From: an uncultured Syntrophobacterales bacterium | GTDB lineage: Bacteria > Desulfobacterota > Syntrophia > Syntrophales > UBA5619 | Direction of reading: 5' to 3' | DNA length: 7,130 bases | NCBI GenBank assembly: GCA_903903205.1 | Contig: CAIUXU010000123.1 | Location: 1 to 7,130, forward strand | Part shown: positions 1 to 5,981 of the stretch, piece by piece | Position numbering within the stretch: the stretch's first letter is position 1 | Layout: every line of letters begins with the position of its first letter | Notes under the pieces: model-generated | Database searches by the model: none | Told to the model about the DNA's origin: nothing | The model's input: only the letters and a program-made list of their open reading frames with translations | Position numbers and translations under genes: made by a program

Positions 1-2
1 AA

Positions 3-854
3 GTCTCTCCATTCCACCAGCTCGCCCTTGAAGACTGCCTTTCAAAAAACCAGTTGCCGAAAATCGATGATTACGAGGACTATCTCTTCATCATTCTTCA
101 CTTCCCGCGCTATCTCAAAGAACGCAGATTCTCGATACCTATGCAGGTCGCTGTTTTCCTGGGCCGCGACTTCCTCGTGACGGTCCACTCGGGAGACCTC
201 AAGCCCATCAACCGCATCTTCGAAGCGTGCCGCGACAGCGAGGCATCCCAGAGCAATTTCATGGGACAAACCTCCTATTACCTCGTTTATCGGCTGATCC
301 TGGCGCTGGTGGATAACCTCCTGCAGATGGCGGCCAAGGTCATGTCGGACATCGAAACGCTGGAAGAAAAGGTTTTTGACGAGACAGTCGATGCCGTCCG
401 CGAGGTAACCGGGCTTCGTCACAACATCGCGAACCTGCGGCGCACGATCTTCCCGCTCAAAAGGGTATTGCATGAGCTGGAGCGCAGAATCGAGCATTTT
501 TCCAAGGATGAGACGATGGATGTCTACTTCGGCGACCTCTCTGACTCGATCGACAAAGTCTGGGAGATCATTGAATCCTGCAAGGAGATGAGCGAGATCT
601 ATAAGGACACGGACCATATCATCAGTTCGGACCGCACCAACAAGATCTTGACCATCCTCACGATCGTCTTCACCTTCTCGATACCGTTAACGCTCATCGG
701 GACCTATTACGGCATGAACGTGAGGATACCGGGAGGACTTGAAGACGCTCCAACATTCCTGGGGCCTTACACAACCTTCATCATCATCATCGCGGCCGGA
801 GTCCTTTCTGTGTTCGGCATGCTTGCCGTTTTCCGCAAGTTCCGCTGGCTATAA
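3..854 (+). CDS. corA: CorA-family magnesium/cobalt transport protein, 5' end outside window
   Basis: This is a divalent-cation channel of the inner membrane that moves Mg2+ (and Co2+) inward as a homopentamer. The frame is open from base 3, and 283 residues are visible before TAA at 852-854. CorA proteins are usually about 315-330 residues, so roughly the first 35-45 are missing. The first visible residues (HQLALEDCLSKNQLPKIDDY) match the conserved soluble-domain segment of the family. A long helical region follows, then TM1 (about bases 645-710), the signature YGMN (GMN at 711-719), a short loop, TM2 (about 765-835) and a basic tail ending RKFRWL. The loop after GMN reads VRIPGG instead of the MPEL of the E. 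coli type, as in some other CorA subgroups. No start can be assigned here; a TTG at 51 lies inside the conserved region and is not the start. No convincing terminator follows the gene. A decayed second copy lies at 5491-5604. Confidence 0.95.
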   Translation, partial: VSPFHQLALEDCLSKNQLPKIDDYEDYLFIILHFPRYLKERRFSIPMQVAVFLGRDFLVTVHSGDLKPINRIFEACRDSEASQSNFMGQTSYYLVYRLILALVDNLLQMAAKVMSDIETLEEKVFDETVDAVREVTGLRHNIANLRRTIFPLKRVLHELERRIEHFSKDETMDVYFGDLSDSIDKVWEIIESCKEMSEIYKDTDHIISSDRTNKILTILTIVFTFSIPLTLIGTYYGMNVRIPGGLEDAPTFLGPYTTFIIIIAAGVLSVFGMLAVFRKFRWL

Positions 855-956
855 CCGCCCTGCAGATTTACTGCGCATGACGGCGGAGATCTCCTCCGAT
901 GCCGACGAGTTCTGCCGGATCACGGTGTGAAGCTGTTGGATGGCCGTGGTGAGCCC
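849..956 (-). pseudogene. Remnant of methyl-accepting chemotaxis protein signalling tail (left copy)
   Basis: Read on the minus strand from 956 downward, this stretch gives GLTTAIQQLHTVIRQNSSAS followed by EEISAVM, and ends at a TAG that overlaps the corA stop. The series AIQQL..VI.QN.SASEE is the pattern found near the end of the cytoplasmic signalling helix of methyl-accepting chemotaxis proteins. Only about 35 residues remain, with no start, HAMP domain, membrane segment or methylation helices, so it cannot be functional. The same stretch occurs at 5605-5707, showing that the fragment was already beside corA before the region was duplicated. The call rests on pattern recognition over a short length. 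Confidence 0.5.
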
Positions 957-963
957 ATATCTG

Positions 964-1214
964 ATAGGCGAGGTTTGTTCTTCGGCGTTACCTTCATGGC
1001 TCCGGTATCCTCGAGCGCCTCCGGGAGCCGCCCCTTCACGAGCGCGACGGGTTCCCGAAGATCGTTCAAGAGCGACTCCAGGTCGCTTTTCTTGAACGCG
1101 TCGCCCTGTTCTTCAATGCCGCTTTTCACCGATTGGACGCTCCGCCGAAACAGCGAGAAGGGCCGTTTTCTAATACTTTCCGTCGACGGCGGGCCTTTTT
1201 CAGTACATTTTCGC
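964..1214 (-). pseudogene. Remnant of ParB-like gene, C-terminal part only (left copy)
   Basis: On the minus strand this encodes a clear relative of the last 80 or so residues of the intact ParB-like protein at 5715-6686. Shared runs include RKRPFSL, VQSVK, GIEEQ, DAFKKSDL and GRLPEAL. The remainder of the gene, including the nuclease/CTPase-like and helix-turn-helix domains, is absent. The stop codon used by the right copy (TAG at 5715-5717) has mutated here, so the frame reads on to 920 through unrelated sequence. Homology ends at about 1214, which marks a rearrangement breakpoint. No ribosome binding site precedes it. The longer open frame running from 1321 to 920 is not believed to be a gene. 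Confidence 0.8.
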
Positions 1215-1218
1215 ATCC

Positions 1219-1326
1219 TCATTTCCCGAATTCCACTACACGATCCCGAGGGCAGAAGGGACAGAAATGACGGCGCGTGAGGGATAAGGCAGGAAAATAC
1301 TCGTAGTTGCACTCTTTGCACTTCAT
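1219..1326 (-). CDS. Small zinc-ribbon-like protein, 35 residues
   Basis: The minus strand encodes 35 residues from ATG at 1326-1324 to TGA at 1221-1219. It starts MKCKECNYEYF and later has HFCPFC, giving two CxxC knuckles (Cys3/Cys6 and Cys22/Cys25) separated by 15 residues. That is the layout of a rubredoxin-like or zinc-ribbon metal site, and all four cysteines are intact. The rest is mildly basic and aromatic, ending VVEFGK. There is no good Shine-Dalgarno sequence: the bases before ATG read TTTGCACGG. The start codon lies in the loop of a perfect 8-bp hairpin (1314-1336). The 3' end is within about 5 bases of the point where parB homology begins, so the ORF may be complete or may be a rearrangement-trimmed end of a larger gene. 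No specific function can be assigned. It could also be a chance ORF, though paired CxxC motifs make that less likely. Confidence 0.45.
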   Translation of the reverse strand: MKCKECNYEYFPALSLTRRHFCPFCPRDRVVEFGK

Positions 1327-1336
1327 CCGTGCAAAG
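1314..1336 (-). promoter_or_regulatory. Hairpin enclosing the start codon of the zinc-ribbon ORF
   Basis: CTTTGCAC at 1314-1321 and GTGCAAAG at 1329-1336 form a perfect 8-bp stem with a 7-base loop. On the minus strand the loop is GGATGAA and contains the ATG of the 35-residue ORF. No T-run follows on either strand, so it is not an intrinsic terminator. It could limit ribosome access, or be a protein-binding dyad, or be a chance palindrome. Confidence 0.35.
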
Positions 1337-1395
1337 CCGTTGTGTCAGGACGCCGCAGCTGAGCCACTTTTCCTATGCCAACTGAGCACATTCTG

Positions 1396-1431
1396 AAAAA
1401 ATGGAGGGCGGACGATACCCGTCCGCCCTCC
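1396..1431 (-). terminator. Rho-independent terminator of the phosphatase gene
   Basis: A perfect 12-bp GC-rich stem (1403-1414 with 1420-1431, arm GGAGGGCGGACG) has a 5-base loop. On the minus strand it is followed by six T residues (1401-1396). It begins 16 bases after the TAA stop of the phosphatase gene, the usual position for that gene's intrinsic terminator. It also insulates the zinc-ribbon ORF and parB remnant from phosphatase transcription. Confidence 0.95.
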
Positions 1432-1446
1432 CTGCCTTGTGTAAAG

Positions 1447-4400
1447 TTACTGCACCAGCGGTGAACCGGCCACCTCCACCACCAATGCCGGCGGCTGTTT
1501 GCCTTCGGCGGTTTCGAAGTCCCAGCCGTCGCTGCTTGTCGGCTCGAAGAACCACCCGTAGTTCGCCTGGCCGTTGACCCAGGCCTGGACAGCCGCGGTA
1601 AGGTTGACCGTCAGGTTTTCATTAGGATTGCCACTGGCTGCCGGCGGTTTGTATACCGCGCCGTAACCGCCCGGCTCCAGGATGAAGGGAACGGGAACCG
1701 GTTTCGGCATGGTGAAGGTGGCGTCAACCGCAGACATGGCCTCCTTATCGTCGGCCTGCACCCCTCCGCCTACCATGACGCTCGGGAGCACCGCATTGGC
1801 ATAGATGCCCGTATCGGTATTGAAGTAGGTTATCGACTCCCAGGAAGGCTGGCCTGCCGAGTTCACCGGCGTGAAGTTCATCCAGGTGGACTGCTCGCCC
1901 CAGGAGACCAGCATCCGGTGCATCTTCACCTTTCCTTTGGTGGAACTGACGGCACTAAAGACCAGCTTCGCGGAAGTAATCTTAGCCCCCGGAGGGATCT
2001 GGCCCAGACCGGTGCCGATGATGTTGTCGAAGCGGAGGAAGGCGTGAACCCGCGAACCGTTGTCGTCCATGTCGGTGGTCAGGGTCGCCTCGCCGCCGTA
2101 GTTGAGGGTTGCATTGTTCTCGTTGATCTGCACGTCCACAGTCCCGGCATAGGGGGTTGAGGTGCCGACCAGCGGGCGGCGGTTCTGGAAGATGTGCGAA
2201 TAATGGACCGAGGCCGGGATGGCATTGAGCACCGGTAGAGGAGGAGGAGGAGGCTCGGCGCCGAAATTGAAGGTGGTGTCATAGGCCAGACGCTCCTTGA
2301 CATTGACGCTGTACTCGAACTGGCTGTCGGCGTCGGTCTCGAAGTAGTTCAGATTGACCGGCTGTCCGGTCACCTGATAATAGGGAGAGAAGGTCTTGAC
2401 AAAAATCTTACCCTGGGCCGGATCAATGGTGATGAGCCGCATCAGGCCGTTACCGCCGAAATCGCGGTCCTGGTAGTCCGAGAGCATTTGGTAGACCGGA
2501 CGGTTGGCGTCATTGTGGTTAACCAGGGCATACTCGGTGTGCGTGTGGCCATTCAACACCATGAAGACCATGGCATTCTTCTTGACGAAATCGTTCCACA
2601 TCATCCGGCCGGTCACGCTCTGGCCGCTGCCGTCAATGTAATCATGGGTGGAGACGATGACGGGGAGCCCCTGCATTTCCGGGCTGGCGAGCAGGGCGTT
2701 GGCCCAGGCGATCTCGGCGGCCGTAGGATCCTTCTGGAAGCCGATGTGCAGGAATCGGGCGCCCTCCACCCGGAACATCTGAGCCTGGGTCAGGCCCGAC
2801 GGGGCGGCACCTACAAACCAGGGCTTGCCCTGCATGGTCTTTACCGGGATGTTGCTCAGGAAGAAGCTGGGTTCGTCATGGTTGCCGCGGACAATGGAGA
2901 AGGGCAACGAGTTCTGAGCCAGGAGCGGATCGAGGGCATCCATGGCATTGGTCCACTGGCGGCGATCGATGCCGTTGTCCACCACGTCGCCGAGATGCGT
3001 GAGGAAGACGATATTCTTGCCGGCGGTGTTGTCCAGCACCCATTCGACTTGTTTCTTGAACCCGATGAGGCCCTCGTCCGCATACATCTGGGTGTCCGGC
3101 AGTGCGGCGATGGTGAAGGGTTTGGAGAGGGCACGCAGGGCCTTGGCGTTCGCGACTTTGAAAACCGGGGCATAGCTCGTCTCCCTGTTCTCGTCGGTCA
3201 GTTCCAGCCAATCCATCATCACTTTGTAAATATGGGTGTTGTCCAGCAGCTTGGTGCCGGGATACCAGGCACCCTCGAGAGGGGTGAACCTCTGCGCTGC
3301 CGCTCCCCGGGCATAGACGGTTACGGGCTCGTTGGTGTGAGAGTTGAGCCCCTTGCCGTCAAAGCCGTAGGTTATTTCCTGGCCGGGGTAATAGGAGAGG
3401 CCCGTTGCATAACCGGCCGGTGCAGTTGTGGTTTGCTCGGGTAGTTTACCCTTGGCCAGCTTCTTGGCGGTGTTGATTCTCATAAAGCTGTTGCCGTGGT
3501 CGGAGGTGATGATCACCACTGTATTGTTCCAGTCAATCCCATCGCCCGGCTGGTCAATGTAGGCCTCCACGGCCCTGACCGCCTGGTCGAGGTCCCACAT
3601 GCCTCCGATCATCCCTTTGTAGTCGTCGGCATGATTGGACCAGTCGATATCGCCCTGCTCTATCATGAGGAAAAAGCCGTTCTTGTTCTGGCTGAGCACC
3701 TTGAGTGCGGCCGTTGAAGACTGCGCAAGTGTGGGATTCTCCACAGAGCCGCGCGTGATCGACGCTGTTCCGTCGTTTGAAACGTTGTGGTATTCGAAGT
3801 TGCCGCCCACACCGCCGAAGAGTCCGAAGAGCTTTTTCTTTTTGCTGACCGCCTCGTCTGCCTTTGCCTGCAGCGTCGTACCTCCGTCAACCTTGGACTG
3901 GCGCTCGGCAAAGACGTATTCCGTGGAGGTTTGCAGATTGGCATACTCCGGAGCTCCCACATATTGATACGCCAATGGGCCGCTGATGCCTGCTTTGTCG
4001 TTGTAGGCCGGATGCCCGCCGCCGATGACCACCTCCGGGCGGACCTGGGTGATGATCTCTTTGGCAATGGCCTGATAATTGTTGCGACTGCTGTTATGGC
4101 TGACAAAACCGGCCGGCGTGGCGTGGTTGAAGGGCACCGTAGAGACAACCCCCACGGCCGCCTGCTTCTGACGGCTGTACATTTCGGCTATGGTCACAAG
4201 GCTCCCATTGTCGGGATCGCCCGTCCGCCAGGCGATGTTCCCCTCATCCGTCTTGAACCCCGTTGCGAGGGCGGTGGCTGCCGACGCGGAGTCGGTAGCC
4301 GCGACCGCGCCGCCGTCCGTTGCCGATAGCTTGAGCTTTGCCCCGTAGTAGTTCATGGCCGCCGTGGAATTCACCGCCGCCATGAGATCCTTGGCATAGG

Positions 4401-4803
4401 GGAGCTTGCCGCCTTTGACCGGGTCGTAGCCCAGGGCGGCGGTAAAACTCGTAGTAACCTGCGAATCAAAGCCGGAGTCGTTAATGGTGGCCGCACCGGC
4501 CGTATAGGCGTACCGGTTGTAGGTTGTCACGTCCCAGGTCGAGGCTTCCCCTTGATAAGGAAAGTTCATCATTTCCAGCCCCGTATCGTACGATCCTGTC
4601 AAATAGTTGTTATAAGCCCGTTCATGTTCCAGCTGCATCCCATCGCCAATGATCAGGATGACGTGCTTGGCGGTGGCATTGCTCGCCATCACTTCATTGC
4701 TACTGCTGCCACAGCCGATAAAGCCGCTTGCCAATATGAGGACAACTATCAGTGACAGCGTCCTCGACCTAAATTTGTACAACCACCCTTTGTTTTTATT
4801 CAT
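1447..4803 (-). CDS. Lipoprotein with alkaline phosphatase, metallophosphoesterase and DNRLRE-type domains
   Basis: This 1118-residue protein is predicted to release phosphate outside the cytoplasm. Residues 1-31 are a lipoprotein signal (basic start, hydrophobic core, FIGC with Cys31). Cys31 is the only cysteine in the protein, and Gly at +2 suggests outer-membrane sorting. Residues about 45-535 are an alkaline phosphatase domain. By spacing against E. coli PhoA, Asp54, Ser172 (DSA, the nucleophile), His227/Thr229, Arg240, Glu382, Asp387, His391, Asp435-His436 and His489 fill the metal and phosphate sites. His227 and Trp388 replace Asp153 and Lys328, the pairing known in Bacillus and Thermotoga enzymes. 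Residues about 562-805 are a calcineurin-like phosphoesterase with DTQ (570-572), GD (605-606), GNHD (640-643), His720 and GHTH (752-755). After a proline linker (851-855), residues about 865-1112 resemble DNRLRE domains (IPPGAKITSAKL, VQAWVNG), proposed to act in surface or sugar binding. ATG is preceded by TAAGGAGG. Regulation is probably by PhoB (see 4891-4952). No frameshift was seen. Confidence 0.93.
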   Translation of the reverse strand: MNKNKGWLYKFRSRTLSLIVVLILASGFIGCGSSSNEVMASNATAKHVILIIGDGMQLEHERAYNNYLTGSYDTGLEMMNFPYQGEASTWDVTTYNRYAYTAGAATINDSGFDSQVTTSFTAALGYDPVKGGKLPYAKDLMAAVNSTAAMNYYGAKLKLSATDGGAVAATDSASAATALATGFKTDEGNIAWRTGDPDNGSLVTIAEMYSRQKQAAVGVVSTVPFNHATPAGFVSHNSSRNNYQAIAKEIITQVRPEVVIGGGHPAYNDKAGISGPLAYQYVGAPEYANLQTSTEYVFAERQSKVDGGTTLQAKADEAVSKKKKLFGLFGGVGGNFEYHNVSNDGTASITRGSVENPTLAQSSTAALKVLSQNKNGFFLMIEQGDIDWSNHADDYKGMIGGMWDLDQAVRAVEAYIDQPGDGIDWNNTVVIITSDHGNSFMRINTAKKLAKGKLPEQTTTAPAGYATGLSYYPGQEITYGFDGKGLNSHTNEPVTVYARGAAAQRFTPLEGAWYPGTKLLDNTHIYKVMMDWLELTDENRETSYAPVFKVANAKALRALSKPFTIAALPDTQMYADEGLIGFKKQVEWVLDNTAGKNIVFLTHLGDVVDNGIDRRQWTNAMDALDPLLAQNSLPFSIVRGNHDEPSFFLSNIPVKTMQGKPWFVGAAPSGLTQAQMFRVEGARFLHIGFQKDPTAAEIAWANALLASPEMQGLPVIVSTHDYIDGSGQSVTGRMMWNDFVKKNAMVFMVLNGHTHTEYALVNHNDANRPVYQMLSDYQDRDFGGNGLMRLITIDPAQGKIFVKTFSPYYQVTGQPVNLNYFETDADSQFEYSVNVKERLAYDTTFNFGAEPPPPPLPVLNAIPASVHYSHIFQNRRPLVGTSTPYAGTVDVQINENNATLNYGGEATLTTDMDDNGSRVHAFLRFDNIIGTGLGQIPPGAKITSAKLVFSAVSSTKGKVKMHRMLVSWGEQSTWMNFTPVNSAGQPSWESITYFNTDTGIYANAVLPSVMVGGGVQADDKEAMSAVDATFTMPKPVPVPFILEPGGYGAVYKPPAASGNPNENLTVNLTAAVQAWVNGQANYGWFFEPTSSDGWDFETAEGKQPPALVVEVAGSPLVQ

Positions 4804-4812
4804 ACCTTTCTT

Positions 4813-4820
4813 CCTCCTTA
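4813..4820 (-). promoter_or_regulatory. Ribosome binding site of the phosphatase gene
   Basis: The minus strand reads TAAGGAGG, an almost perfect Shine-Dalgarno sequence, nine bases before the ATG at 4803. It fixes this start, and the basic lipoprotein signal peptide follows at once. Confidence 0.9.
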
Positions 4821-4874
4821 AAAAAATAAAATAGACACCCTTGCCTTACGCACCGCGCATCTCTTGATGGGCAA

Positions 4875-4880
4875 CATATA
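4875..4880 (-). promoter_or_regulatory. Candidate -10 element of the phosphatase promoter
   Basis: The minus strand reads TATATG, four of six matches to TATAAT, exactly 10 bases downstream of the last half-site of the Pho-box-like array. That is the usual distance between a Pho box and the -10 element in E. coli. An alternative is GAATAT (4878-4883), 17 bases from the -35-like TTCACA (4901-4906). Either gives a leader of roughly 65-70 bases. Confidence 0.5.
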
Positions 4881-4890
4881 TTCGTTCCGT

Positions 4891-4952
4891 ATTGCAGGGG
4901 TGTGAAGGCAATGTGAAATTTCGGTGAAGATACGGCGACAGTTCTGAAGCAG
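4891..4952 (-). promoter_or_regulatory. Pho-box-like array of 11-bp-spaced half-sites (probable PhoB sites)
   Basis: On the minus strand, 7-base units recur every 11 bases with 4-base spacers: CTGCTTC (4946-4952), CTGTCGC (4935-4941), TCTTCAC (4924-4930), ATTTCAC (4913-4919), CCTTCAC (4902-4908) and CTGCAAT (4891-4897). Three consecutive units share TTCAC in exact register. The known PhoB consensus is CTGTCAT repeated with a 4-base spacer, and the outer units match its CTG or CTGTC part. Position, spacing to the -10 candidate and the product of the gene all fit phosphate-starvation control. The two leftmost units are the weakest match or uncertain. Confidence 0.65.
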
Positions 4953-4975
4953 GTGAGGGCAGGGAATGAGGATAC

Positions 4976-5488
4976 TCAGAGTGCGATATCTGACACCGGT
5001 TCCACCTTTACGACGTTACGCCCATCGATCAGCTCTCTCGTATAACGCCAACGGACGGCTCCGATTCCCCAAACACCGTCTTCTCCCGGACCGATCGCCA
5101 CTCTGCAGACAATCCCGTATTGGAATTTCTTGATTTTCAGGCCGGTGGAAAAATCGACCAGAGAGAAGGCCAGCAGTTTCGCCGTATCGCCATGTTGCAG
5201 GGCCGTGAGCGGCTGGGGGACATGGGAATGGTGCCCTACGACCGCACCATAAGTCTGAAGCAGCCGCTCCCCCGCCCGCACAATCTCGGGACGGGGGAAC
5301 AGTTCCAGTTCGTATCCCCAGTGCGGGTATACAATGCTGAAGGCGGTCGAGCCGCAATATTCGTCGAGCGTGTCGAGGTTTGCAATCTTTCCGCACGGCG
5401 GGCGAGCTTGATAGGGACTTTCCGCCCATCTCCATGATTGTGATTGCTGCACAGGACAGATCAAGGGCCGTAAAAACGGATATCTCAC
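4976..5488 (-). pseudogene. C-terminal part of a CapA-family (poly-gamma-glutamate/capsule synthesis type) protein, N-terminus lost
   Basis: The open frame of 170 residues carries the C-terminal signature of the CapA (PGA_cap) family, which has a metallophosphoesterase-like fold. It has PHWGYELELFPRPE, then VVGHHSHVPQPL, then FSLVDFSTG, which correspond to the family's HWG, GHHPHVPQP and SLGNF motifs. CapA proteins are normally about 350-400 residues, so about the first half is missing. The first 40 residues resemble nothing I recognise. The frame opens with GTG at 5488, and GGAGGT lies only two bases upstream, too close for good initiation. The corA remnant begins immediately beyond it, at about 5491, so the gene was cut by the rearrangement. 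Gly of SLGNF is Val and Asn is Asp here. A short functional protein cannot be excluded, but a truncated pseudogene is more likely. It points toward the phosphatase gene, which has its own promoter. Confidence 0.7.
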
Positions 5489-5490
5489 CG

Positions 5491-5604
5491 ACCTCCGGCT
5501 ACCTCGTATACCGACTTATCCTGGCGCAGGTGTAGAACCTCATGCAGATGGCGGCCAAGGTTATGTCCGATGCTTGCCGTTTTCCGCAAATTCCGCCGGC
5601 TTTA
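5491..5604 (+). pseudogene. Remnant of corA with internal deletion and nonsense codon (right copy)
   Basis: Bases 5491-5570 match 270-349 of the intact corA, and 5571-5604 match 820-854. About 470 bases that should lie between are deleted, at a junction reading ATGTCCGATGCTTGCC. The sequences flanking the deletion in the intact copy (TCGGAC at 345-350 and TCGGCA at 814-819) share TCGG, suggesting short-homology deletion. In addition, the intact GTG-GAT-AAC reads GTG-TAG-AAC here (TAG at 5533-5535). The TAA stop is retained at 5602-5604. It is not functional. Confidence 0.88.
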
Positions 5605-5981
5605 ACCGTCCTGAAGAATTACTATTCATGATAGCGGAGACCTCCTCTATTGCCGACGAGTTCTACTGGATCACGGCGTAAAGCTGTTGGATGGCCGCGA
5701 TGAGCCCATATCCGCTACGCGAGGTTGGGTTTTTTCTTCGGCGCCGCCGTCGTGGCGCCGGCATCGTCAAGGGCCTCCGGGAGCCGCCCCTCCACCAGTG
5801 CGACAAGTTCCCGCAGATCGCTCAGCAGCGCCACCAGATCGCTTTTCTTGAAGGCGTCGACCTGCTCCTCGATGCCGGTTTTCACCGACTGTACGTTCTT
5901 CCGGTACAGTGAGAAAGGCCGTTTTCTCGGACTCTGCTCCGTCGGTGGTTTCCGCCCCTTCTTCAGCACCTTCTCCAGTTC
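5570..5981. repeat. Diverged direct repeat, right copy (corA 3' end, receptor tail, parB 3' end)
   Basis: This is the partner of 819-1214, in the same orientation. Here the parB reading frame is intact and the corA part is degraded, the reverse of the left copy. Similarity stops on the parB side at about 5981, where the left copy was cut but parB continues normally. Confidence 0.85.
5605..5707 (-). pseudogene. Remnant of methyl-accepting chemotaxis protein signalling tail (right copy)
   Basis: From 5707 downward the minus strand gives GLIAAIQQLYAVIQ, a TAG stop, then NSSAIEEVSAIM. This is the same receptor-tail pattern as at 849-956, now broken by an in-frame stop where the other copy has CGG followed by CAG. 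It starts eight bases after the parB stop. Agreement between the two copies supports a shared ancestral receptor fragment rather than chance, but the assignment to a chemotaxis receptor remains tentative. Confidence 0.5.

Larger units (their letters stand above)
819..1214. repeat. Diverged direct repeat, left copy (corA 3' end, receptor tail, parB 3' end)
   Basis: This block aligns, in the same orientation and order, with 5570-5981. Shared landmarks are the end of corA (ATGCTTGCCGTTTTCCGCAA), the tract AAGCTGTTGGATGGCCG, the tract GAGCCCATAT and the tract GGCCGTTTTCT. The copies differ by many substitutions and small indels, so the duplication is not recent. A further matched piece of corA lies at about 270-349, paired with 5491-5570. 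Confidence 0.85.

Noticed and set aside
42..617. A 191-codon minus-strand open frame
   Set aside because: It is antisense to conserved corA coding sequence and has no independent support.
886..906. Palindrome GGAGATCTCC after corA as a terminator
   Set aside because: It has no loop or T-run and is not kept in the second copy.
920..1321. The 133-codon minus-strand open frame as a real gene
   Set aside because: Only its middle matches the ParB C-terminus. Its first 35 residues come from an out-of-frame reading of the zinc-ribbon ORF and its end results from a lost stop codon.
2488..3444. A 318-codon open frame on the plus strand inside the phosphatase gene
   Set aside because: It is antisense to the metallophosphoesterase domain, whose motifs are intact. 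High GC content commonly leaves the opposite strand open, and it has no recognisable domain.
5740..5759. Inverted repeat GGCGCC...GGCGCC as a terminator for the parB-like gene
   Set aside because: It lies inside the coding region, and no T-run follows it in the direction of transcription.
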